Source: Actinomycetota bacterium (GTDB lineage Bacteria > Actinomycetota > Thermoleophilia > Gaiellales > Gaiellaceae). Taken from it: a DNA stretch of 7,514 nt. Each line of letters begins with the position of its first letter. The stretch's first letter is position 1. The notes under the pieces are model-generated. The model saw only the letters and a list, made by a program, of their open reading frames with translations. It had not been told where the DNA came from and did not search any database. Both the position numbers and the translations under genes were made by a program. Below are positions 1 through 5,533 of this stretch, one piece after another. The stretch spans positions 1 to 7,514 of the forward strand of contig JACDAS010000134.1 in NCBI GenBank assembly GCA_013695295.1, read 5' to 3'.

Positions 1-407
1 GCGAGCATGCCGTACGCCTGGGCGAGCGCATACATGAAGCCCGTGCACCCGGCAGAGAGGTCGTACGCGGCGGCGTCGGGAGCGCCGAGCTGGTCAGCGA
101 GCAGCGCGCCGGTCGAGGGGAAGGCCATGTCGGGGGTCACGGTCGCGACCACGATCAGGTCGATCGAGTCCGCAGAGACGCCCGCGCGTTCGAGCGCGAG
201 CCTGGCGGCAGGAAGAGCGAGGTCCGAGAGCGCCTCCTCGGGCGCCGCGATCCGCCGCTCGCGGATTCCGGTCCGATCCATGATCCACTCGTCGGAGGTG
301 TCGACCAGACGGGAGAGTTCGGCGTTCGTCAGCACGCGGTCGGGCACCCGGCAGCCGATGCCGGTGATCGAGGCCCGGAAGCCGTTTTGCCCGGCCGTAC
401 CGATCAT
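1..407 (-). CDS. fabH: Beta-ketoacyl-ACP synthase III (FabH), 3' end cut by window edge
   Basis: FabH condenses acetyl-CoA (or a branched acyl-CoA) with malonyl-ACP to start type II fatty-acid synthesis in the cytoplasm. About 135 N-terminal residues are visible. They carry the family hallmark TSDEWIMDRTGIRERR at residues 37-52 and the active-site block DLSAGCTGF, whose Cys121 matches the nucleophile of E. coli FabH (Cys112). The His and Asn that complete the catalytic triad would lie beyond the left edge, so they cannot be checked. The ATG (bases 407-405) overlaps the fabZ stop as ATGA and has no convincing Shine-Dalgarno sequence before it, which points to translational coupling within a fabZ-fabH operon. 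The region before residue 10 is slightly longer than in E. coli FabH. The family call is secure; primer preference (straight or branched) cannot be read from this part. Confidence 0.95.
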   Translation of the reverse strand, partial: MIGTAGQNGFRASITGIGCRVPDRVLTNAELSRLVDTSDEWIMDRTGIRERRIAAPEEALSDLALPAARLALERAGVSADSIDLIVVATVTPDMAFPSTGALLADQLGAPDAAAYDLSAGCTGFMYALAQAYGML

Positions 408-838
408 TGGGCCGCGAAGGTCAGCGTCCCGCGCACCGCGAGCTTGCCGCCGACCGTAGCCGTCGCCTTGCCGCGGCCGATCGGGCCGCGAGCCTGCTCG
501 AGCGCGCAGACGAGTACGAGCTCGTCGCCCGGCGAGACCAACCGCTTGAACCGCACGCTGTCGATCCCTGCGAACAGTGCGAGCTTGCCGCGGTTCGCCT
601 CCTCGGAGAGCACCGCCACCGCTCCAGCCTGCGCCATCGCCTCGACCATGATCACTCCCGGCATGATCGGCCGTCCCGGGAAGTGCCCACGGAAAAACCA
701 CTCGTCGCCGCGCACCTCCGTGCGAGCGACGACCCGCACGCCCGGCTCCAGTTCGAGCACCTCGTCGAGAAAGAGAAACGGGTCACGATGCGGGATGATC
801 GATTCGATCACGTTCCGGCCGAAGGGGGCTCCGGTCAT
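404..838 (-). CDS. fabZ: 3-hydroxyacyl-[acyl-carrier-protein] dehydratase FabZ
   Basis: FabZ removes water from 3-hydroxyacyl-ACP to give trans-2-enoyl-ACP in the fatty-acid elongation cycle; it is a cytoplasmic hotdog-fold enzyme. The 144-residue product has the normal family length. It shows the N-terminal IPHRDPFLFLDEV block (residues 15-27) and the catalytic region GHFPGRPIMPGVIMVEAMAQ at 51-70. His52 and Glu66 match the catalytic His/Glu pair (His54 and Glu68 in E. coli). A FKRLVSPGDEL block follows near residue 98. It is the first gene of the minus-strand operon and overlaps fabH by 4 bases. There is no lipid A gene beside it, unlike the usual proteobacterial fabZ neighbourhood; the partner here is fabH. 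No Shine-Dalgarno sequence precedes the ATG, and a TANNNT box lies 9 bases upstream, so the message may be leaderless (inference). Confidence 0.96.
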   Translation of the reverse strand: MTGAPFGRNVIESIIPHRDPFLFLDEVLELEPGVRVVARTEVRGDEWFFRGHFPGRPIMPGVIMVEAMAQAGAVAVLSEEANRGKLALFAGIDSVRFKRLVSPGDELVLVCALEQARGPIGRGKATATVGGKLAVRGTLTFAAQ

Positions 839-847
839 TGCGCGACT

Positions 848-853
848 ACTCTA
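848..853 (-). promoter_or_regulatory. Candidate -10 box for a leaderless fabZ-fabH transcript
   Basis: Read on the minus strand the hexamer is TAGAGT, which fits the actinobacterial TANNNT -10 pattern. It ends 9 bases before the fabZ ATG, so transcription would begin within a few bases of the start codon. The absence of a Shine-Dalgarno sequence agrees with this. No good -35 hexamer is visible about 17 bases further upstream, so the call is tentative. A TANNNT match (TACTCT, 847-852) also exists on the plus strand at the same place. Confidence 0.3.
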
Positions 854-867
854 CTTCGAGCTCCCAT

Positions 868-880
868 CGGGGCGACCCCG
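868..880. repeat. Short perfect inverted repeat in the fabZ/birA divergent region
   Basis: CGGGG-CGA-CCCCG is a perfect 5-base inverted repeat with a 3-base centre, midway between the divergent starts of fabZ and birA. It could be an operator or a small hairpin in the birA leader. In DNA this rich in G and C, short palindromes arise often by chance, so no function is claimed. Confidence 0.25.
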
Positions 881-885
881 CCGGC

Positions 886-889
886 GGAG
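886..889 (+). promoter_or_regulatory. Ribosome binding site that decides the birA start
   Basis: GGAG ends 9 bases before the GTG at 899. The alternative GTG at 905 would be 15 bases away, and the first ATG at 941 has no such site, so 899 is preferred. Confidence 0.5.
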
Positions 890-898
890 TGCATCCGA

Positions 899-1489
899 GT
901 GCAAGTGCCAGACCTCCTGACCCCGAGCGTCGTCGAGCCGATGCTGCGCGGACGCCTCGGACGGCCCCACCTGCACGTCGCGCGCTGCGCCTCGACCCAA
1001 CTCCTGCTCGCCTCCAACGCCCCGGAAGGCGCCCTGGCGACGGCGGACGAGCAGTGGGCCGGCCGGGGCAGGCTCGGCCGGAAGTGGCACGCCCCGCGGG
1101 GCACGAGCCTGCTCTGCTCGACCGTGCTGCGGCCGGCAGTCGAGGCGGCGAGGCTCCCGGAGCTCTCGCTCGTGGCCGGGCGCGCCTGCGCCGAGGCGAT
1201 CGCGTCCGTGACCGGCCTCGAGCCGCAGTTGAAGTTCCCGAACGATGTCCTGATCGGCGGCCGGAAGGCCTCGGGCATCCTCGCAGAGGCGACCGAGGGG
1301 CGGGTGGTGCTCGGCATCGGGGTGAACGTCAACGTGCCGGCGGAGGAGCTCCCGACCGATGTCGCCCTGCCCGCCACCTCCCTGCTCGTCGAGACCGCCG
1401 CCCCTGTCTCACGCGCGCTGCTGCTCGTGACGCTGCTCGAGTGCCTCGAGCACCACTACGACGCCTGGGTCAGGCGGGCCCGATCGTGA
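899..1489 (+). CDS. birA: Biotin--[acetyl-CoA-carboxylase] ligase, catalytic domain only
   Basis: BirA makes biotinyl-5'-AMP from biotin and ATP and transfers biotin to the carrier domain of acetyl-CoA carboxylase. The 196-residue product shows CASTQ (30-34), the ligand loop GRGRLGRKW (55-63), KFPNDVL (112-118), GRKASGILAE (121-130, with Lys123 matching the catalytic Lys of the E. coli RKLAGIL motif) and GIGVNVN (139-145). There is no N-terminal helix-turn-helix, so it belongs to the monofunctional group and should not act as a repressor. The protein also ends at YDAWVRRARS, where the roughly 45-residue SH3-like C-terminal domain normally follows; no reading frame downstream supplies it. The usual KWPND is KFPND. 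The last 20 bases overlap the convergent amidase gene. Its divergent position next to fabZ-fabH fits its role in malonyl-CoA supply. GTG 899 is chosen from the GGAG spacing; GTG 905 or ATG 941 remain possible. Confidence 0.9.
   Translation: MQVPDLLTPSVVEPMLRGRLGRPHLHVARCASTQLLLASNAPEGALATADEQWAGRGRLGRKWHAPRGTSLLCSTVLRPAVEAARLPELSLVAGRACAEAIASVTGLEPQLKFPNDVLIGGRKASGILAEATEGRVVLGIGVNVNVPAEELPTDVALPATSLLVETAAPVSRALLLVTLLECLEHHYDAWVRRARS
1462..1476. terminator. Hairpin at the convergent 3' ends of birA and the amidase gene
   Basis: CGCCTG-GGT-CAGGCG is a perfect 6-base stem with a 3-base loop. It lies inside the last codons of birA and spans the stop codon of the opposing amidase gene (bases 1472-1470). 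Neither side has a T-rich tract, so it is not a classic intrinsic terminator. Its position between two converging genes makes a bidirectional terminator or RNA 3'-end stabiliser plausible. Confidence 0.3.
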
Positions 1490-3383
1490 ACTTCATCGAG
1501 AGCTGCGACTCGCCAGCGGCGCCGGCCGCTGCGAGCAGCGCCTCGTAGCGGCCATCCGGCAGCGTGCGATCCGCGACTGCGCCGTCCCAGACGACCTCGT
1601 GAGGCCCGGCGGCGAGGAACCCGACCGCGATCAGCCCCGCGCCGCGCCCGGACTTAACCGCCCTCAGCGAGACGAGCGCCGAGACGGCAAGCTCGAACGA
1701 GAACACGATCGCGTCGTCTCGCCCGTCTCCGTTGGGCGAGAACGCGGCCGGCGCCGCTGCAAAGCGCCCGAGCGTGCGGTCGACGAGCACCGAGAGCGTC
1801 GCCATCGCCGAGCGACCGTCCGCCTCGACAGCCGTGATCAGAAGCGCGTAGCGACCGTCCGCGAGCGCCTCTGGCGCCCAGCCCCAGGACTGGCGCCGGG
1901 CCGATTGCCGCTGCTCGGAGAAGAGGGTCACGACCTCCGCGCCGGCCGCGTCGAGCACGCGGGCGGTCACGACCGCGGGCCGGGCCAGCGTGTAGGTGAC
2001 GACGGTCTCGTCGGCCTGGCCGTCTCCGTTCGGCGAGACCGTCGCCGGCGCTGCTCGGGCATTCGAGAGCAGGGGCGACGGGGGCTTGAGCGCCGGCGGA
2101 GGCGCGGCGGGAGGGGTGGGCGGAGGAGCGGGGCCCGGGCCGATCGTCCCGCTCGCGGGCCGCATCGCGGGACCGGCCTCGATCGTCCAGCGATAGGAGC
2201 GGTTCCTCGCCGCGGCCGACTTCCACGCCCAGTCGACCACGCTGCCGCTGCCGCGGCCCCGAGCGACTGCGCCACCCGCGGCGTCTGTGATCGTCACCGT
2301 CCAGGCTGCGGGCGACGAGAGCCGAGCCGCGAACCGAACCTCCGCCCCGAGCTCGCCGGTCACCGACGGCTCGTAGAGCTTCGGCAGTCCCGTCTCGGCG
2401 ACCTTGCGGGCGATCGAGTCGAGCTGCGCGTAGAGCCGGTTGCCTGGACACTCCGTGAGCCCCGTGTCGCGGTGACCCGAGACCGCCCTCAGCGGGACGT
2501 CCACCCCGGGCCCATACCGCTCGTTCCCGCGCGACGTCAACCCGAGCGAGGCGAGCGGATCGGCATGGGCGACGTCGAGGCGCCACGCCAGGAGTCGCAC
2601 CAGCGCCGCGCGCGCGGCGGGGGTGATCGCCTCGCGTCCGTACGTCCCGAGTACCGCAACGCCGACCGAGCCGGTGTTGAAGCCGGCTGCGTGCGCGCCG
2701 ACGACGTTGCGCGCGACTCCCCCGTGCCGACCTTCGAAGATCTGGCCGTAGCGATCGACCAGAAAGTTGTAGCCGATGTCGTTCCAGCCGTTGGCCTTCA
2801 CGTGGTAGAGCTCGATTCCAAGCACGATCGCTGCGGACTCGGAGGGCTCGTAGACGTTCGTCCCGGCCGTGTGGTGGACGACCGCGAGCCGGACCTTCCG
2901 CGCGTACCGCGGTGAGGCCCGCCGGATCTCCTCGTCTGCCGCCCACGCCGCACGTCTGACGATCCGTGGCGAGCCAGCCGCCGCAACGCGCCGCGCGAGT
3001 GGGGCGCTCCGGGGGACGCTACGGACGAAGAAGGCGCGAACGCGCCGGACGTCGCCCCAGGTCCGGTACTCGAGCCGGTCGGAGGCGCCGGTCCAAAACG
3101 GGCTGCCCAGGCGCCAGCCACGTGAGCGCCGAGCCTCGCTGCCGGCGTCCGGCTCGTCTGCCTCCGGCGCCGCCTGCTCCCACACGCCCCAGCGCCCCGC
3201 GAGGCTCCTCGCGCGGAACGCGACGCGCCCGGAGCCCTGCCAGTGCAGGCCGACGAGGTCGAACCGAGCGTCGTAGGCGCCGTTTGCGGCGGGCAGCTCG
3301 CGCGTGACCATGCTCGCGCTCGCCGCGTGGGCGGCGCCGGGGGCCACGAGCGCGGCGAGCAGGCAGAAGCGCAGAATCGTCAT
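1470..3383 (-). CDS. Secreted N-acetylmuramoyl-L-alanine amidase (PGRP/amidase_2) with Ig-like, FlgD-type C-terminal domains
   Basis: A zinc amidase predicted to cut the bond between N-acetylmuramic acid and L-alanine in peptidoglycan outside the membrane. The 637-residue product begins with a signal peptide (1-20, ending AAHA). Residues 38-125 form a Trp-rich beta-type region (LHW, WGVW, WTGASDRLEYRTWG). The PGRP/amidase domain spans about 138-335: VVHHTAG with ligand His170, catalytic-type Tyr205 in GYNFLVD, and GHRDTGLTECPG with His304, Thr310 and Cys312. All zinc ligands are present, so it should be active. Residues 340-412 look like an Ig-type module without a calcium loop. A Pro-rich linker (415-438) precedes two FlgD-type Ig modules, each opening with SPNGDG (450-455 and 549-554). 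ATG 3383 has AGAGG 7 bases upstream. It converges on birA and diverges from nfeD. Whether it remodels its own wall or attacks others cannot be told. Confidence 0.93.
   Translation of the reverse strand: MTILRFCLLAALVAPGAAHAASASMVTRELPAANGAYDARFDLVGLHWQGSGRVAFRARSLAGRWGVWEQAAPEADEPDAGSEARRSRGWRLGSPFWTGASDRLEYRTWGDVRRVRAFFVRSVPRSAPLARRVAAAGSPRIVRRAAWAADEEIRRASPRYARKVRLAVVHHTAGTNVYEPSESAAIVLGIELYHVKANGWNDIGYNFLVDRYGQIFEGRHGGVARNVVGAHAAGFNTGSVGVAVLGTYGREAITPAARAALVRLLAWRLDVAHADPLASLGLTSRGNERYGPGVDVPLRAVSGHRDTGLTECPGNRLYAQLDSIARKVAETGLPKLYEPSVTGELGAEVRFAARLSSPAAWTVTITDAAGGAVARGRGSGSVVDWAWKSAAARNRSYRWTIEAGPAMRPASGTIGPGPAPPPTPPAAPPPALKPPSPLLSNARAAPATVSPNGDGQADETVVTYTLARPAVVTARVLDAAGAEVVTLFSEQRQSARRQSWGWAPEALADGRYALLITAVEADGRSAMATLSVLVDRTLGRFAAAPAAFSPNGDGRDDAIVFSFELAVSALVSLRAVKSGRGAGLIAVGFLAAGPHEVVWDGAVADRTLPDGRYEALLAAAGAAGESQLSMKFTIGPA
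1724..1754. repeat. Copy 1 of a 31-base direct repeat encoding the SPNGDG loop
   Basis: It matches bases 2021-2051 at 27 of 31 positions by eye. The repeat encodes the SPNGDG start of the second (C-terminal) FlgD-type Ig module of the amidase. The conservation at DNA level is consistent with internal domain duplication or with selection on the acidic loop. Confidence 0.6.
2021..2051. repeat. Copy 2 of the 31-base direct repeat encoding the SPNGDG loop
   Basis: This is the partner of bases 1724-1754, encoding the SPNGDG start of the first FlgD-type Ig module, just after the Pro-rich linker of the amidase. Confidence 0.6.
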
Positions 3384-3390
3384 CGATGGA

Positions 3391-3395
3391 CCTCT
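3391..3395 (-). promoter_or_regulatory. Ribosome binding site of the amidase gene
   Basis: On the minus strand AGAGG sits 7 bases before the ATG at 3383. This supports that start, which also places a complete signal peptide at the N-terminus. Confidence 0.6.
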
Positions 3396-3429
3396 GGTTC
3401 TTCGGCCAGGGACGCCTCGAACCTTCGGC

Positions 3430-3435
3430 TAACAT
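3430..3435 (+). promoter_or_regulatory. Candidate -10 box for the nfeD-slipin-galT operon
   Basis: TAACAT fits TANNNT and ends 10 bases before the GTG at 3446. The sequence between them is pyrimidine-rich with no Shine-Dalgarno match, as expected for a leaderless or near-leaderless message. No clear -35 element is visible. The same 62-base region holds a GGTTC (3396-3400)/GAACC (3419-3423) inverted repeat and two copies of CTTCGGC (3400-3406 and 3423-3429). They could be regulatory but are short. Confidence 0.3.
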
Positions 3436-3445
3436 CCCTTGTAGC

Positions 3446-4753
3446 GTGAAACGGCCGCTCTCGCGAGGATTTCTGACCTCGCTCGCAGCGACGGCCGCCG
3501 CCTTCGTGCTCGCCCCCGCCGCTGCTGCGGCGCCGCCGAAGGTCCTCGCGGTCGAGTTCGCAAACGACGTCAACCCTGTCACCCAGGACTACGTCGTCGA
3601 GCAGATCCGGCGGGCGAACGATGATCGCTACGACGCAGTCGTCCTCGTGCTCGACACCCCGGGCGGCCTCTCCGAAGCGATGCGGAAGATCGTCCAGGTC
3701 GAGCTCGCCTCGCGGATCCCGGTGCTCGTGTACGTCTCGCCGGATGGCGCCCGCGCAGCCTCAGCCGGGGTCTGGATCGGCCAGGCGGCGGACATCCTGG
3801 CCATGGCGCCGCAGACGAACATCGGGTCCTCGACACCCATCTCGGTGGGCGGCGAGGACATCCAGAAAGACCTGAGAAACAAGGTGGTCAACGACGCCGC
3901 CGCCTCGCTGCGAGCGCTCGCGCGCAGCCATGGTCGGAACGTCAAATGGGCGGACGCCGCAGTCCGCAAGGCCTCGAACCTGACCGCGAGCGAGGCGCTC
4001 GAGCAGAACGTGATCGATGCGGTTGCACCGACGCTCCCGGCCCTGCTCAAGCAGCTCGAGGGACGCAAGACCAAGCCCCGGGGATTCGTCTTGCACCTCG
4101 CCGACGCACAGATCGACCGCGTCGAGATGTCCGTCTGGAAGCGGATCCTGGACACGCTGATCGATCCCAACATCATCGCGCTGATGCTCTCGCTCGGGGT
4201 GCTCGGCATCGTCGTCGAGCTCTGGAACCCCGGGCTCATCTTTCCCGGGACGGTCGGAGGGATCTCGCTGATCATCGGCCTCTACGGGGTGCAGGTGCTG
4301 CCGGTGAGCTGGGCTGGGATCCTGCTGATGCTGCTCGCGGCGGGCTTCTTCGGCGCAGAGCCGTTCGTCGTCAGCCACGGCGCGCTGACCCTCGCGGGTG
4401 GGACGTGCTTCGTGCTCGGCTCGCTGCTGCTCTTCGACCCGGCCGGCGACGCGTACCAGGTCTCGCTTCCGTTCGCCCTCGGCATCGCGGGCACGCTGAC
4501 GCTGTTCATGGCCTTCCTCGTCGGCAAGATCGTTCAGATCCGCCGCAAGCCCGTCGAGGTCGGCGTCAACAGCATGGTCGGCGCGCAGGGAACCGCGCGC
4601 CGCGGAGGACAGGTCTTCGTCCAGGGCGAGCTCTGGCGCGCGCGCACCGCCGAGGGCGGGCCTCTCCCCGCCGGGTGCCCGGTCGAGGTCCTGGCGGTCG
4701 AGAACGACCTCGTGCTGCTCGTCCGGCAGGTCCGAGTTCCCGCCCATGCGTAG
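3446..4753 (+). CDS. nfeD: NfeD-type membrane-bound serine protease (ClpP/SppA-like)
   Basis: Long-form NfeD: an extracytoplasmic ClpP-like protease domain, a membrane region and a C-terminal OB-fold domain. Archaeal relatives (Pyrococcus horikoshii PH1510) cleave the hydrophobic C-terminus of the partner stomatin. The 435-residue product has a signal peptide (1-29, Ala-rich end). In the protease domain (32-200), DTPGGL (70-75), AASAGVWIG with nucleophile Ser106, NIGSSTPI (125-132) and Lys146 in NKVVND form the expected Ser/Lys dyad. Five membrane segments lie at about 243-259, 264-284, 289-305, 312-330 and 343-363. An OB-fold tail follows from about 370 (MVGAQGTA, then VQGELWRA). GTG 3446 is chosen because the signal peptide starts there; the earlier in-frame ATG 3386 adds 20 unlikely residues and lies against the amidase start. 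The slipin gene follows after 9 bases, the usual pairing. Confidence 0.93.
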   Translation: MKRPLSRGFLTSLAATAAAFVLAPAAAAAPPKVLAVEFANDVNPVTQDYVVEQIRRANDDRYDAVVLVLDTPGGLSEAMRKIVQVELASRIPVLVYVSPDGARAASAGVWIGQAADILAMAPQTNIGSSTPISVGGEDIQKDLRNKVVNDAAASLRALARSHGRNVKWADAAVRKASNLTASEALEQNVIDAVAPTLPALLKQLEGRKTKPRGFVLHLADAQIDRVEMSVWKRILDTLIDPNIIALMLSLGVLGIVVELWNPGLIFPGTVGGISLIIGLYGVQVLPVSWAGILLMLLAAGFFGAEPFVVSHGALTLAGGTCFVLGSLLLFDPAGDAYQVSLPFALGIAGTLTLFMAFLVGKIVQIRRKPVEVGVNSMVGAQGTARRGGQVFVQGELWRARTAEGGPLPAGCPVEVLAVENDLVLLVRQVRVPAHA

Positions 4754-4755
4754 GA
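4752..4755 (+). promoter_or_regulatory. Ribosome binding site of the slipin gene
   Basis: AGGA overlaps the nfeD stop codon and ends 7 bases before GTG 4763, so translation of the two genes is likely coupled. Confidence 0.5.
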
Positions 4756-4762
4756 TCTATCC

Positions 4763-5533
4763 GTGACCGTAGCGCTCGTCGTCGTCGGCGTCGTCCTGAT
4801 CGCCCTGCTGCTGTTCCTCGTCTCCGCGATCAAGGTGGCGCGGGAGTACGAGCGCGGAGTCGTCTTCCGGCTCGGGCGCCTGCTCGACCCGCCGAAGGGG
4901 CCGGGGCTCTTCGTGCTGATCCCGCTGATCGACCGGATGGTGAGGGTCGACCTGCGCACGATCACGCTCAACATCCCCCCGCAGGAGGTGATCACGAAGG
5001 ACAACGTTCCCGTCCGCGTGAACGCCGTCGCCTACTTCCGGATCGTCGAGCCCAAGGCCGCGATCGTGCAGGTCGAGAATTTCATGGTCGCCACGTCGCA
5101 GATCGCCCAGACGACGCTGCGCTCGGTGCTCGGCCAGCACGTGCTCGACGAGCTGCTCTCCGAGCGAGAGAAGATCAACGCGATCCTCCAGGAGATCATC
5201 GACGAGGCGACTTCGCCGTGGGGGATCAAGGTCTCGATCGTCGAGGTGAAGGACGTCGAGATCCCTTCCGGAATGCAGCGCGCAATGGCTCGGCAGGCCG
5301 AGGCCGAGCGGGAGCGGCGGGCCAAGGTGATCAGCGCCGAGGGCGAGTTCCAGGCCTCCGAGCGGCTGAAGGACGCGGCGCTCGTCATGGCGGAGGCTCC
5401 GGTTGCGCTCCAGCTCCGCTACCTGCAGACGCTGCTCGAGATCGGTGCGACGAACTCGACGACGATCGTCTTCCCGGCTCCGATCGACCTCCTGAGACCC
5501 TTCGTCGAGGGCTCCGGCAAGAGCACGGACTGA
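4763..5533 (+). CDS. Slipin (stomatin/prohibitin-like SPFH-domain membrane protein)
   Basis: Slipins are membrane-anchored scaffold proteins that oligomerise through the SPFH domain and organise membrane microdomains. The 256-residue product has one N-terminal membrane segment (about 3-23). The SPFH domain follows from about residue 25: REYERGVVFRLGR, the hairpin-like GPGLFVLIPLIDRM, and VDLRTITLNIPPQEVITKDN. Next comes the stomatin signature RQAEAERERRAKVI with a charged, coiled-coil-forming stretch. Near the end, TTIVFPAPIDLL (233-244) corresponds to the hydrophobic C-terminal segment that the NfeD protease cleaves in the archaeal pair (established for P. horikoshii; inferred here). The start is GTG, 9 bases after nfeD. 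The stop TGA (5531-5533) overlaps the likely CTG start of the next gene. Length and motifs are typical for bacterial slipins. Confidence 0.95.
   Translation: MTVALVVVGVVLIALLLFLVSAIKVAREYERGVVFRLGRLLDPPKGPGLFVLIPLIDRMVRVDLRTITLNIPPQEVITKDNVPVRVNAVAYFRIVEPKAAIVQVENFMVATSQIAQTTLRSVLGQHVLDELLSEREKINAILQEIIDEATSPWGIKVSIVEVKDVEIPSGMQRAMARQAEAERERRAKVISAEGEFQASERLKDAALVMAEAPVALQLRYLQTLLEIGATNSTTIVFPAPIDLLRPFVEGSGKSTD

Noticed and set aside
407..898. Upstream extension of the birA frame opposite fabZ
   Set aside because: The frame is open by chance; the translation is unlike a helix-turn-helix domain, and fabZ is certain on the other strand.
1599..2915. Long plus-strand open frame opposite the amidase gene
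   Set aside because: Arg/Gly-rich composition without motifs; the minus-strand frame encodes a complete signal peptide, zinc ligands and Ig modules. It is a shadow of high-GC coding DNA.
3386..3445. Upstream ATG giving nfeD 20 extra residues
   Set aside because: The extra residues precede a complete signal peptide, and the ATG lies 2 bases from the opposing amidase start with no ribosome binding site.
3761..4747. Minus-strand open frame opposite nfeD
   Set aside because: Asp/Arg/Glu/Leu-rich low-complexity translation typical of an antisense shadow; nfeD is clear on the other strand.
3946..5529. The GalT-like frame stays open far upstream through nfeD and slipin, suggesting an 813-residue fusion
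   Set aside because: The upstream part is Arg/Pro-rich, matches no family, and overlaps two well-supported genes in another frame. GalT homology starts only at about 5530.
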